A DNA stretch of 64,000 bases from Marsupella aquatica (Eukaryota > Marchantiophyta): assembly GCA_973895155.1 (NCBI GenBank), contig OZ316891.1:16120001-16184000 (forward strand). Reading direction: 5' to 3'. Position 1 is the first letter of the stretch; every line of letters starts with the position of its first letter. The position numbers and the translations under genes were made by a program. Below are positions 43,276-54,945 of the stretch, piece after piece. The notes under the pieces are model-generated. The model ran no database searches and was not told the origin of the DNA. It was given only the letters and a program-made list of their open reading frames with translations.

Positions 43276-45745
43276 TGTCACGTGATTGACATGGGTCTTA
43301 ACACCAAAACCGTCACTATGGATGCCAAAACCATCTCCTTGTACCTGAGGATCATGAAGGGATGTTGTGAAGGCCGGTAAACACCAGTTTATGCCCTTAA
43401 CACCAGACTATCATAGCAAGACTGTCACACATCACCCAAGCTCAATCCCTCAGATCCGCGCTCATGATAGTTCTGGTGAGAAGGGGTCTTCATATCGGGC
43501 CCGTACACACAGGGCCTAGCGCTACGGTGCGCATAGGTCTATACGTATGCTTACTGTCATAGGTATGTTTCTATTCCGCCACCAGAATATACCCATAAAC
43601 CAGTGACTCCTGACTGATTCCCGGCTTAGGGACTTCTAAGCCATTGCCCCACCACTCTGCCATTCCACTCTCAGCAATTAGAGCTATGACAGTCCTCACC
43701 CAGCCCGCTTCAATGCACCCTGTACACCTCTCAGTGGCGCTGCTAGTCCCATCATACACTCAGATTGCCTCACACACACACACATCCATGAGAGAAATGA
43801 GGCCTGAGAGGAAAACTCAATTAGATTCAAAGATGTGCACAATAGTTCACTGAGAACACGTGATCCGAACACTAGGGCCGAAGGCTGTCTCCTCCAGATT
43901 GTGACATGCTTGCCCCGCAAGCCCCGTGCTTGCCATGCAAGCTCAATCCTGAACCTGAGCCCGGCTCACTCCAGATTGCGACGGCATATTGGACTCGAAC
44001 CAATCCCGTACTTGCCTTGCAAACTCAATCCTGAACTCAACCTCCTTCACTGCACTTCATTCTTGGGGACACGTACAGATCTCACACCTCCATTTCAGAA
44101 TGTCAAGTACGCATGCACGGTTGACTCGACTTCAAAGCTGGTACCAGGCCTAACGGCGATCTACCCCAGACTGCAATGAGGCCCGGCCTCATGCTTGCCT
44201 TGCAAGCTCAGCTCTGGCCATAAATCCCTTAGTGCTCTCTACCAGACAAAGGCCGGGACTCCCCATGGATCACGTAGCCTTGCCAGACTGAATTGTAAAT
44301 GCTCCTCCTGCTGCCCCTCAATCAGTGTCTCAGCCTCCCTAATGTGCTCACCATAAATCAAATTGAAATCCTCCCCACAGTTTACAATCACCAATACATC
44401 ACCTATCACCAAGGCTTTGTATCGGGGGAAAAGAACCCAGTTGTGCTGCCCACTAGAAAGAGCCACAATCCAGCTCGCAAACCTAGCAACCCGTTGCTGT
44501 GAAGCTTGGCTGATTACTCCCTGAGTAATAGCACAACCAAGCTCTCCCCAACACGCAGCGTCCAAGTCCAGCCTTGCTTGCACAGAGCTCCTCCCTGTTG
44601 CTCAGTCTACGTGAGATCACACAACTGAAGTCCCCCCCCCATCTCTACCGGGGGGCTGCTCTATATACTCTCATACTGAGCCCAAATGGCTGGGTACTAC
44701 GCTGCTGGAGCCCCATCCCAGCCCTAACAGAGCCGCCACTATCTCTAACTACTAAACCCTAACTCGCAGCTTTATTTCTATCTCGAATTGGCTATGTACT
44801 TCGGATTTGGCCCTCCTCCATGGTTTTTGCGAGCTTACGCCTCCTCTCCCGATTTCTGTATTCAACCATTTGCTGCGTGGATAGCAGCGTTGGAAGCGGC
44901 TTGAGCTCCTCTTTCCAACGAGGTCAATTATAGCCGATTTGGTCAAATACGCAGAGAGTTATGCCCCCGCAACCGAGAGGGGGTACTCACTGCTGCGCTA
45001 ACCCGAGTTACATAGCTAACCCGAGTTCGGCTAACCTAGCTATCCTATCTAACCCGAGTAGAGCTAACCCGTGGTCTCGGGTTAGGCCGCTACCCGCTAT
45101 CCGCTAACCTAGCCTAAGCTGAGCCCGAATTTAGGCTAACCCGAGTTCAGTCTAACCCGAGATCAATCTAATCCGAACCTAGGTTAAGCCTAAACTGAAG
45201 CCGTGCTTACCTGAGCTAAGCTGAAGCCGTGCTCACCTGAGCTAAGCTGAAGCCGTGCTTACCTGCGATAAGCTGAAGCCGTTCTCACCTGAGCTAAGCT
45301 GAAGCCGTGCTTACCTAAGCTAAGCCGAAGCCGTGCTTACCTAAGCTAAGCTTAAGCCGTGCTCACATAAGCTAAGCCGTGGTCGAGCTTGGGTTAACCC
45401 AAAACTGAAGTCGAATCCGCTAATTCCGGCCATAAGTTAACCCGTCACACTAATCAGGTTGTGTCTTTCTTAATACACCTCCGTTTCCCAAGTGTTTTAT
45501 ATCGATTTTACTCGCCTTGACCAGATCTTTCCAATGCTCTTTACAGATCCGGATTTGGTGACATATTGAAAGAGATATGGTCATCGACCACCCACGACAT
45601 AGTTTTTATTTCCCTACTCTTAACGCCATGATTGCCCTTATTCTTGCCATCTTGCTAATTGTTATGCAATATCAATAGCTACTCCTTGCATACAGCAACC
45701 TACTTAATCAGATTACAAAATAAGGACCATGTCATTGGCGTCACA
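43276..45745. mobile_element. Solo LTR C (2470 bp) nested in solo LTR B
   Basis: It starts TGTCACGTGATTGACA and ends TTGGCGTCACA, with a perfect target duplication ACAGT (43,271-43,275 and 45,746-45,750). It is closely similar to solo LTR A, including the 26-bp array. A minus-strand frame at 44,583-44,239 (114 codons, ARLDLDAACWGELGCAI...) is open here but shorter in A; its coding status is uncertain. Confidence 0.85.
45188..45384. repeat. 26-bp tandem array in solo LTR C
   Basis: Same unit as in LTR A (around CTGAAGCCGTGCTTACCT), with about seven to eight copies in the same order of variants, so the array predates the two insertions. Confidence 0.75.
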
Positions 45746-46455
45746 ACAGTTTACAATCACCAATACGTCACCTATTACCAAGGCTATGTATCAGGGGAAA
45801 AGAACCCAGTTGTGCTGCCCACTAGAAAGAGCCACAATCCAGCTCGCAAACCTGGCAAACCGTTGCTGTGAAGCTTGGCTGATTACTCCCTGAGTAATAG
45901 CACAACCCAGCTCTCCCCAACACACGACGTCCAAGTCCAGCCTTGCTTGCACAGAGCTCCTCCCTGATGCTCAGTCTACGTGAGATCACACAATTGAAGT
46001 CCCCCCCCTTGCCTCTACCGGGGGGCTGCCCTATATACTCTCACACTAAGCCCAAATGGGTGGATGCTACGTTGTTGGCGCCCCATCCTAGCCCTAACAG
46101 AGCCGCCACTATATCTAACTACTAAACCCTAACTCGCAACTTTATTTCTATCTCAAACTGACTATGTACTTCGGATTTGGCCCTCCTCCATGGTTTTCGT
46201 GAGCTTGCGCCTCCTCTCCCAATTTCTCTATTCAACCATTTGCTGCGTGGATAGCAAAGTTGGAAGCGGCTTGAGCTCCTCTTTCCAACGAGGTCAATTA
46301 TAGCCGATTTGGGCAAATACAAAGAAAGTTATGCCCCCGCAACCGAGAGGGGGTATGCACAGTTGCGCTAACCCGAGTTACATAGCTAACCCAAGTTTGG
46401 CTAACCAAGCTATCCTATCTAGCCCGAGTAGAGCTAACCCGTGGCCTCTGGCTAA

Positions 46456-46617
46456 TCTGCTACCCGCTAGTCTGCTAGTCCGCTAGTATGCTATCGCTAG
46501 TCTGCTAGTCTGCTAGCCGCTAGTCCGCTAGTCTGATATCCGCTAGTCTGCTGGCCGCTAGTCTGCTATCCGCTAGTCTGCTAGTCTGCTAGCCACTAGT
46601 CTGCTATCCGCTAGTCT
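46456..46617. repeat. CTAGTCTGC-type minisatellite in solo LTR B
   Basis: About 160 bp of short words GCTAGTCTGCTA, GCTATCCGCTAG and GCTAGCCGCTAG. The 26-bp array of A and C is mostly absent here, and only one or two degraded units follow. The array has been replaced or re-expanded from a different unit. Confidence 0.75.
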
Positions 46618-47059
46618 GAGCCCAAACCCGAGCTGACCTATGCTAACCCGGGCCCGAGGTCAGGCTAACCCAAACTTGGGCTAAGCCTAAGCTGAAGCCG
46701 GGCTGACCTAAGCTAAGCCGTGGCCAAGCTTAGGTTAACCCGAAACCGAAGCCAAACCCGCTAATTCCGGCCACAAGTTAACCAGGCACACTAACCAGGC
46801 CGTATCTTTCTTAATACACCTATGTTTCCCAAGTGTTTTATATCGATTTTACTCGCCTTGACCAGATCTTTCCAATGCTCTTTACAGATCCGGATTTGGC
46901 GACACATTGAAAGAGATACGGTTGCCGACCACCCGCGACATATGATTGCCCTTATTCTTGCCATCTCGCTGATCGTTCTACAGTCTCACAGTTACTTACT
47001 GTGCACAACATACCAATTCCATCGTATTATTGAATAAGGACCATGTCACCGGCGTGACA

Positions 47060-47498
47060 CACGCAGAGTTGTTCCTTGGCCGTTTCCCTCCGGTTTTCCG
47101 CTCCTACTAGCCTTGCTCAATCCATCTTTCCCGTTGCACTAGAAATTCCTGGTTGAAGATCCTTATTGCCAAAGTTGTGATCGATCAGGTCTCCTATTTC
47201 CTAGTCCAAGTTCCGCCTCAGTCCTCCTTCATGAACAACCCCCACATCATCCGCAAAATACAATTTTTGCATTGATAGGACAAAAAATCACTATATCTAT
47301 AAATTGTTGTTTTGCGGTTACTAAACCGCAATCCGTAGTTCCCGATTGGTATACTCTGTTTAACTAAGACTACTGCATCGAACATCTCTGTAAGCGATTG
47401 GTGGTTGAAGCCGTGGTTTCTGAACTGCCAATGGTTAAGTTTCTCAATTTTGATGTCACATGTTAGACATTCAATGGATCTTCTGGTTCACTAAAGTT
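47060..47498. other. Non-coding stretch between LTR B and the RPA-like ORF
   Basis: The first part may be the continuation of the LINE copy 2 leader beyond the LTR B insertion. A short minus-strand frame near 47,230-47,270 reads LYFADDVGVV, which resembles an RT active site, but it is too short to assign. Nothing else is recognised. Confidence 0.3.
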
Positions 47499-47966
47499 TC
47501 AAAAAATGATTACTCGTTCAGTGGCAATTAGCCTCCAGCAGTGACATTGTCGTTGATCGAGTTCTCGTCCCAACATCAAGTTCCACTTTGATGACATGAT
47601 TCCCCTGCAAAATTCTTCAACCGCTTCTTGAGTAGTCAACTGTCGTTGGAAAGTTTCACCATTCATGCCGAAAAGCTGTTGCCCTGCTTCATTCCATACT
47701 CGGCAGTCTCCCTCCCTAAGGCGGATCATGAATCGGAACATGGGCTTCCCCTCTCCTACGAGCTTGCAAATATGAGTGCCTCGATCCCTATTGAAAATGT
47801 TTGATTGTTCTTCTCCCATTTGCCTTCGTTGTCTTGCTTTCACCCCCAGAGCACAATCTCTACCGTCTCCTAGCTTGGTATCGCATCCTTTGTAGCAAAA
47901 CCCTAATCCGGTACTACTCCATATAGCAAAAATTGTCGTGCCTTCTAATGTTAGTCTCCCAGCCAT
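47499..47966 (-). CDS. RPA1 C-terminal (DBD-C) OB-fold-like ORF, 155 aa
   Basis: Starts MAGRLTLEGTTIFAIW. The block FCYKGCDTKLGDGRDC resembles the zinc-binding loop entry of replication protein A 70 kDa DBD-C (WYKAC...). FMIRLREGDCRVWNEAGQQLFGMNGETF resembles the segment leading to FNEAGEQLLGMSADEL in RPA1. It therefore looks like a stand-alone single-stranded-DNA-binding OB fold. RPA-like genes are carried by plant Helitrons and other transposons, but I see no Helitron Rep/helicase or ends here. It could also be a fragment of a host RPA1-like gene. It is in frame with no stop; the exon structure is unknown. Confidence 0.4.
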   Translation of the reverse strand: MAGRLTLEGTTIFAIWSSTGLGFCYKGCDTKLGDGRDCALGVKARQRRQMGEEQSNIFNRDRGTHICKLVGEGKPMFRFMIRLREGDCRVWNEAGQQLFGMNGETFQRQLTTQEAVEEFCRGIMSSKWNLMLGRELDQRQCHCWRLIATERVIIF

Positions 47967-48204
47967 CTTACTAAGCTATTCCTACCTGCCACTGATCCCT
48001 TTAAATACTTGATCTATTGTCTTTTGCTTGACGTTTCTCTACTAATTAATTCTACTTAATTATTTTCTCAGTTTACGTTCTCCTTTATTTACTTACGGAT
48101 TCGTCCTCGATATCCGTTCACTATTCCATCAACCGTTGTTCTCTATTTGTTGTTCGTTGTTCGTTCCACAGCTTTCATAACTCTTCTCCTTTGATTCTTG
48201 ACCA

Positions 48205-48949
48205 CTAACCCATTTTCTTGCTTGGAGTTACTGTTGTACGATTTTGCGCCTTCAGCTTCCGGATTTCGGATTTCATGTCTAGAATGCACCGTTCCTTATC
48301 CTCTAATTCCTGAGAAATTTGATCATTCTCATTCCTGAGCTGTTCTACTTCTTCCATTCTCCCTTCGTTGCCTGGTTGTTGAGCCTTCGCTTGCACTAGT
48401 TGTGCTTCTAATTCTGTAATTCGCTTGTTTGCTGTGTGCAACTGTTTACTCAATTGGTCAATTTTGATGTTGAACGCCTCCTTGTGTACCCCTAGCATTA
48501 CATCTGCTGGTAGAGTTGTATCCATGTTTTGACGGAGTTGGGAATCTAATTCTTCCCATTTCAACTTTATCTCCTTGACCTCCTTTTGCTCTTTTTTCCA
48601 CTTGCTGGCTTCTTTTCGATGCTTACCCACTGTATCCTTGAGTTGCATCTATAATCTCTTAACTTCCTTTAAGGATTCCGCATTCACTTCGGATTGCAAC
48701 TGTGCTTTGCGGTTCTCCATCTTCTCTACTTCAATTGCTGCCCTAATCGCCATGGTCACACCTTTGTAGTTTACTGTCAAGCCTCCCGTTTGGAATGTTC
48801 CCATGCCCAAAAACTCTGCTAGTGGTTCCATGGCAGTTTCTTCGTGCCTCCATCCCCGTTCGATAGTTGCAACGCTGCCCTCTTTCTTTTGTAGTCTCTC
48901 TACTTCTATTGACAGCTTCTCCATAATTTGCTGAGAGGTTTTTCTTCGT
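48205..48949 (-). pseudogene. Coiled-coil protein fragment with one in-frame stop
   Basis: The frame reads from the edge of the third MULE-like copy (48,949) down to 48,205. It begins with an IMEKLSIEVERLQ segment, has a short non-coiled block (ETAMEPLAEFLGMGTFQTGG), and then about 170 residues rich in Glu, Lys, Gln and Leu with heptads, ending TPSKKMG. A TAG at about 48,649 is followed at once by ATG in the same frame, so it may be one broken gene or two ORFs. The MULE-like copy appears to interrupt its upstream end. The family is not recognised. Confidence 0.4.
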
Positions 48950-49346
48950 GACAGGAAACAAGAAACAGTAACAATCATAACAGGAAAAAGAGTGGAACAA
49001 AACAGGAGATTTGGTACACACATAAACAAAAGATGGCATAATTATTGACAAAAAAGGAGACCAATTTCAATAGGAACTCCAATATGTTTAGAGTTCTATA
49101 CAGCAATTGTGGAAAGACCAATTTTACTAGCGCCGAGCGCTAACCAAAAGTTTGTTACCGTGAAAAACAACGTTAAAAAAATGTTTGTTCACCGTCTCAT
49201 CGAATGATCCAAATTCCTATAAACCATGAAGATTCTTCCTTCCTACGATGAACTAGAGTTCTCCGACAGTCAAAATTGGCTGGCTCGGTAAGACCCAATC
49301 CAACGGATCAAGCTTAAAGATCAATTTGTAAGAGGGTTTTCCACAT
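48950..49346 (-). mobile_element. Tail of a third MULE-like copy, inverted
   Basis: On the minus strand, 49,346-49,217 encodes the last residues of the transposase (FKLDPLDWVLPSQPILTVGE...GL stop), matching 63,400-63,498 of element 2. The tail follows with one palindrome at 49,127-49,143 and the end GACAGGAAACA at 48,950. A segment at 48,979-49,016 is the reverse complement of 63,963-64,000 with a few mismatches. It is cut off at 49,347 where element 2 begins. It is either a separate copy into which element 2 inserted, or an outer inverted repeat of element 2. Confidence 0.7.
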
Positions 49347-49791
49347 GACAGGAAACAAATTCTAGTAACAAGAAGCAACCAATTTCAATAGTAAAAGAGC
49401 CACTGATATTCTCAGGATATTCAAAGGACACAAGAAAAAAAAGAGTTGAAAGAAACAATTTTACATAGGCAAATTAACAAAATAGTGGAGGAAAAAAGAA
49501 CATATATTAGTAGCGCCAGGCGCTAGTGACATGTGCTACTTCAAAAGGCCATTACAATGATATCCAGAAGGAAATAAGTAACCCTAATCACATATTCCAA
49601 AAACCTACTGCAAAAATGAAACTAACGAGAGAAACGAAAGGAGCAAAAAAGCAAACCCGGCTGAATAGAAGCCACTGTTCAAAGAGAAAAAATTGGAAGT
49701 AGATGACAGTAATGCAAATCATCAACCAGTCCAAAGATGAGTCGAAAGCTAGCGCCAGGCGCTAGTTTTGGAGAAGAAATCTGTACACTAC

Positions 49792-50265
49792 TCACGACGT
49801 AGAAGACATGCAATCGTCTTCCAATCCTGCTTTAAACCTATCCTCATCCTGTCGAAACCCCTCCTCTCGCACAACAAAAAAACGCGGTCCGGGATAGCGG
49901 CTCATCGGGCAGTTCGGGATGTTTGAATCTCCAAAACTCACACGTCCAGTGTATTCTTGAATGTCCCTAAAAAACTCTGTCCTTGCAACCCGATAGACAT
50001 CGAAAGGATCCGGATCATGAACAAAGAATCTCTCGCGGAAAGCAAGTGGAGGCGAAGGATCACGCGACGGAAGGTGTTCTGATCTGTGGCTGAAACCCTC
50101 ATCCGGGGCCAGCCATAACCTGTTCCTCTTGGTCAACGTCTCCGGGTATTGCATCACGGAAGAAGATCCAATCGACCTCATAACCTTCGTGTTTGGCGGA
50201 GTCTGGCTCCCCAATTTTGCAATTTTCTTCCCCTTATCCATCGAGGCTAAGGGAATCACAGCCAA
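49792..50265 (-). CDS. Small ORF near the left end of element 2 (157 aa), unknown
   Basis: Open frame starting MAVIPLASMDKGKKIAKLG; a Met nine codons later is an alternative start. It has a basic N-terminus, an Arg/Pro/Asp-rich middle (FRERFFVHDPDPFDVYRV), and ends DDCMSSTS. Two palindromes lie just downstream on its strand (49,749-49,765 and 49,511-49,526). The matching region of element 1 is largely outside the window, so conservation cannot be tested here. I do not recognise the protein; it may be a third element gene or an exon. Confidence 0.4.
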   Translation of the reverse strand: MAVIPLASMDKGKKIAKLGSQTPPNTKVMRSIGSSSVMQYPETLTKRNRLWLAPDEGFSHRSEHLPSRDPSPPLAFRERFFVHDPDPFDVYRVARTEFFRDIQEYTGRVSFGDSNIPNCPMSRYPGPRFFVVREEGFRQDEDRFKAGLEDDCMSSTS

Positions 50266-50627
50266 ACAACGGGCAGCTGAATAGTTTGAGAAAAGCCAAG
50301 ATTAGTCCGAGTAGATGGAGAACTTCCAGGAGCGGGCGCCTCTCAGAAAGAATATGGAGAAGATGTTTAAGAAAGAGTGTCCTATCGAGAAAGAGAGAAA
50401 GACCAAATCAACGGAACATATCAGACGAATACGTATGAAAATAAAAGTACAATATTTTTTGTACAATTGTACAAGTACATGCATTGATGGTATCCGCACA
50501 CATATGTACTTAAATAGAGACTTCCGCTGCGTTTGTCTCCAGTGAAGAGTGAGATAGGAACATACACTTTAATAGCGCCAGGCGCTAGTACAAGGTTCCC
50601 AAGAAAACATTAAAGTTACACTTAACC
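50266..50627. other. Spacer with one palindrome in element 2
   Basis: No gene is seen. A palindrome lies at 50,573-50,589, just downstream of the conserved exon at 50,628-50,931, the same relative place as the site at 531-546 in element 1. Confidence 0.5.
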
Positions 50628-50931
50628 TACTCCAAGTCAGATGACTCGGACTCGCTACTGTTAGACCTGTCGGTAGACTCAGCTTCATCGTCTATAAATT
50701 TGCTTCTAGGCACATCATTGAGGAAAGGCTGGTGGATAAATTTCCTAAGTATCTAAACCTCTCCTTAACCGTAGCCCCTTACTCTCCCAAGTAAGTGTTC
50801 TCCTATGTTCTTCTTTGCATGCAGCATATTCTGCATAAGAGGGCAACACGAAAGGCTTCTGAGGCAAAATGAGAACTTTCCTAGAAAATTTCCTCCGTAG
50901 ATTAAACCGTTCTTGAAGATTCCACTCCGAT
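50628..50931 (-). pseudogene. Conserved downstream exon of the accessory gene, copy 2
   Basis: Homologous to 571-868: SEWNLQERFNLRRKF, PFVLPSYAEYAA and SKGLRLRRG are kept, after which stops and a frameshift break the acidic tail. An acceptor-like AG lies at 50,933-50,932. As in copy 1, its link to the preceding exon is unclear. Confidence 0.4.
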
Positions 50932-51020
50932 CTGGAAGAGGGACGGAACCGCATTAGAATTAAAAATCAAAAGGGGACATGTACATAATTGATAATGTAA
51001 AGTGAAGTAGCTTACGGGCA

Positions 51021-54000
51021 TTACTTAGAAGAATCCGAATCTTCTGTTTCTTCCGTTGTCTCCCTCTCTTTTTGGTTTCCTGCATTCTCTTCTCCTGGTC
51101 CTCCAGAAGCATCATCTCCACCCGCCTCTTCCTCTTCTTCTTCTTCAGAGTCAAAATTCAAAACAGAGCAAACTTTATCTTTTGGTTTTTTCCCGCATCT
51201 TTAGCGGGAGATGAGGAACTGACATCTTTTGGAATCAATAACTCCATCCATGTCTTTTTCGCAATATCAACAAACTCTTTTCGGTTTTCTATACCAAGAA
51301 TAAAACGACCACTATAGTCACCCACAACAAATGTACTTCCCGAACCCACAGTCCAGTCCATGACAATGTCGCCCGGCCGGGTGATTAACTCTAATACGGA
51401 TTGCATAAACCCAACCGACAAGCGTCCGTTCCCAACAAATGCAGCTGAAGGAGTTGGATCCTTCCTCACACTTGGGAGGCCGATAAGATTAGTGATCGAT
51501 GGATCTTCTGTTGCAGAGAGGGGCCAAAACACGACTTTGGAACCTTAACCTTTGAAGAAACACGACTGAACAGATCCAATCTTAAAGTGAAAACCTGTGA
51601 AAGACCCAAACAATTAATAAGTTCTTTCTAGAATTGAATACCCTAAACAGAAGAAAGTCCCTATCATGAAGCGAAGACGAATACATTTTGGATAGCGCCA
51701 GGCGCTAACAAAGTACAGCCTTTAAATGTAAGGGTGTATAAAAACATTTTTAGATAGCGCCCGACGCTAACAAAGTTTAGCCCACAGATGCAAACATGTT
51801 TTTGGATAGCGCCCGGCGCTAGTAAAGATCAGCACGTAGAGTGAGATACATATCATTGAAAATTTGGAAACAACATTATAATTGGGTGGGAATTCACCTG
51901 ACAATCACTGCGGGCCATGTACATTGGAACTCCCATAACCACGTTGAGGGTTTTCACACACTGGAACTTCTTGGACTCCTGGCTCGCGGCAATGACCTGT
52001 GAGATCTGATCGTACTTGCCGGTGTGCAAAATGGCCAGTAAACCATCATCGGCTAAAAAAGGGTCCATTGCGCTAAAGAATGACCCAACAATTCTATGAT
52101 TTGGGAACTCCACTTCAGAGACTTCTTCTCTAAAAGAGATGGGCGCAGTCCAATTGGGAGGTAAACAAATCCAACATCGACTCCAAATGATCTTATCTTT
52201 CCTCCTCTTATGACTCCTTTCTCCCTGAGGCCAAGCAAGACAAGGTCTTTCACCCACTTCTCCACATTTGACACCCATGCCGGTTTTGCTCTTTTGTGAA
52301 TACACTATCAAAGAAGTCCATCACACTGGACTCCACAAAAACATGCCTAGTAGTTTTAGACTTGAACTGTCCAACATCTCTTTCAACACCAGTAGAAGCG
52401 ACCGAATCCCGAGAGGAAAATCCAAGATCCGAAGATTTCTTTTTCTTCGTGCTAGTGGCATCAGCGGGTCACACCATCTTCTCTGTGTTGGGAGGAGTCT
52501 CTTCATCAGGGACATCTTGTTCCCCCGTATCTGCTTTAGAGACGCCAGGAGTGACAGTAGTCTTGGCATCTTGTGTTTCTTCTCCATTGGATTTCCGTCC
52601 ACCTAAAACAAAGATTGAAAACATTGCAAACCTTACAATCTAAATAATACCAGCATCGGGCGCTAACCAAACTGCACAAAAAGCAACCAATAAAGAGACA
52701 ACAACATCTGCGGCGCTAAACTAAAATCACTGAAATATCCACACTAGTAAAGGGAAAATTTGGAATAACAGTAAAAAAAATAGAAGAATCTCACGTTTCT
52801 TCCCAGATCTCGTGGATGGGCTGGTTACTCCCGTGTCTACTTTTTGCTTTCGCCTGCGGCTTTCGACTCCTATCTACATACAGGACTTCTATTTTGCAAT
52901 GTTTCTGCAGCTCGATGGATGAGGCATCCACATCTTCGGATAAACCTTGTTTCATTTCAGAAAGAACTTTTCCAGGCACTAAAGACTTTGAAAATTTTAG
53001 AAAGGCATCCTTTTCTGCTTCATCGAAAGGGGTGTCCCACTTATCTGTGTCTAGATACCACGGACAGTGGGTTATCTCCCACTGTGAAATGTCACGCGGG
53101 GGAAAGTCCCCTTCGGCAAGGTACATTGAGTAAAATTTGCTAAAAGCATCCCCCTCAAGAACGGACCACTTTTGGAATGTTGGAGGGTAAGCCCAAACAT
53201 ACTCAGGACAAACTGGTCTCCATCGCCATGTAGAAGCGATAGAGATATCTCTTCGCTCGCTTCTGGTTGCGAATCGTATAGTCTTCCTTGTCCCCGTACT
53301 TGGACTGCCAAATTGTGCTAAAAAAATTAGCCTTCACTGTTTCACCGTATGTCTTGAAATCATTGGTAATGTTTAATACCAAAGCTTCTAAGGTATCCAC
53401 TTCTCCTATCGTTAGACGGTCAACAGGTAGGATCGATTGGACTTGCAAAAGTGATGTCTTTAACATTCCAATCGCAATTCCTTCCACCCAACTCCACATA
53501 TGCCAGGTATGACACCACTGTTTAACAGGGTCATCATTAACACTCGAGGGATGGAGAAACTGTTTTATGAGCTCAGGGGTATAGTGAGCGACAAGAAGGG
53601 TACATTGCAGCTTTGGATCCAAATAAGAGACAATAGTGAACAGACGTGCGCGGTCCATTGTACAGACTACAGAGTCCGGCTTCTTTTCCCATTTGTTCCT
53701 CTCTATAAGTAGGTACATTTTTGCACAAGTTGATAGAAAATCACCAAACTCTGGGCTAATCAGGGGGGCAATCTTGGATGTCTTTATGCTGCACTCCTTT
53801 GTTGCCTCCTCCATCATCGCAGCATAATGCTTACCGATCTCTTCAGATGACCACGGGCGACCTTGACTTGTAGCAGCAGCCAAGTCAAGCTTAAATTGAA
53901 GTGAATACGACTTAATCTTGTTTTCACACAAGATGTAAACCAATGCTTCCAATGGCATTTGCTTGGTATACCATGACCCCTTTCTTGTCTTGGCGCGAAT

Positions 54001-54945
54001 AGACTGAAATTGCTTGAAGCTAGTAGGGTTGATAATTGGCTTGTAGGCCTCCAAGTCATGCGTTAGAATCTGATTAATTCTATCAGCGTCAAGAATCCAT
54101 GACGGTTCCACCACTGCTTGCCCTAACCTGAGAAAGATACCATAAATAAGCAGCGCCAGGCGCTAACCAAGCTTTCAAAAATCAAGTGCAATCTATCAAA
54201 TTTAATAGCATTTATGCAACTAAAGGATGACTTACTGGTTCACCGTGTGCATAGCCGCTTCAAGCTCAACGAGAGAACCTGGATCTCCCTTAAAGACAAT
54301 GCATTGAACATGCGGATGGTACTTGATATTGTCTGGGTTCTCATTTGTCACTTGAATCCACGAGTAGAGTTGATGATTCCCGTCAAAGACACAAAACATC
54401 TTATCCTTCAAGACATGGAAGTTAGGATCAGCAGCACATTCTGCCTTGAACAAGTCGTTCTAAGAAACCCAAACAACATCCCAGGTCTCCCAGATTTCAG
54501 ACGTACATAGTTGAATGACCCCTTCGGAATCCGCAGGTTGGACGTAAAACCGCATCCCTATTGAAGAGTTGTACCCAGAGCTCCGAAATGAATCCTTGAG
54601 CTTGTCGATAGATGCACTGTTTTTCTGTAAAGTCCAAACGACTTCCATGTGAACAAGGCGGCAAAGAGGGATACGCGGTGGCTCTTTCTTCTCCCCGTAG
54701 AAATCTACTCCAAATGACATAGCGTACTTGGCGATGATAGCATCCATGGATAGAACTCCCTCACCCCCGTCCTCCATCACAAAATCTCTGTAAGACTCCA
54801 TCAGGCCTTGTTTCGGCTTTGGAATTCCCTGACTAATGTTTTGAAAAGTGTCCGATGCAGACGAACGGGTGACTCTTTGTGTATAAACCGATCCAGAGAA
54901 CGAGGACTCGGAAGTTTTAGAATGGCCAGGAGAATGATTCTCCAT
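51021..54945 (-). pseudogene. ParB-like plus DNA-methyltransferase-like gene, copy 2
   Basis: Exons by homology: 54,945-54,236, 54,127-52,795, 52,602-51,898 and 51,594-51,021. The introns at 54,235-54,128, 52,794-52,603 and 51,897-51,595 have GT...AG ends and contain one, one and three palindromes. ParB-like features: IPLCRLVHMEVVWTL, IDKLKDSFRSSGY, MRFYVQ and DGNHQLYSW. Methyltransferase-like features: VGFVYLPIGL, DDGLLAILHTGKYD, NVVMGVPMY, then VMDWTVGSGSTFVVGD and GRFILGIENRKEFV. A stop at about 54,457, a stop near 53,205, frameshifts in exon 3 and a +1 shift near 51,535 make it a pseudogene. The domains agree with copy 1, which supports the assignment, and the expected [DNS]PP[YFW] motif is missing here too. 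Confidence 0.6.

Larger units (their letters stand above)
42164..47059. mobile_element. Right part of solo LTR B, split by solo LTR C
   Basis: Sequence 42,164-43,275 and 45,746-47,059 continues LTR B and aligns to LTR A. It is interrupted at 43,276-45,745 by LTR C. It ends GGCGTGACA at 47,059. With the 24 bp at 27,364 the total is about 2.45 kb, matching A (2499) and C (2470). B has the lowest similarity to the others and differs in its internal tandem array. Confidence 0.75.

Noticed and set aside
47226-47270. LYFADDVGVV on the minus strand as a reverse transcriptase gene
   Set aside because: The frame is too short and stops soon after; no other RT motif is near. Kept only as a remark.
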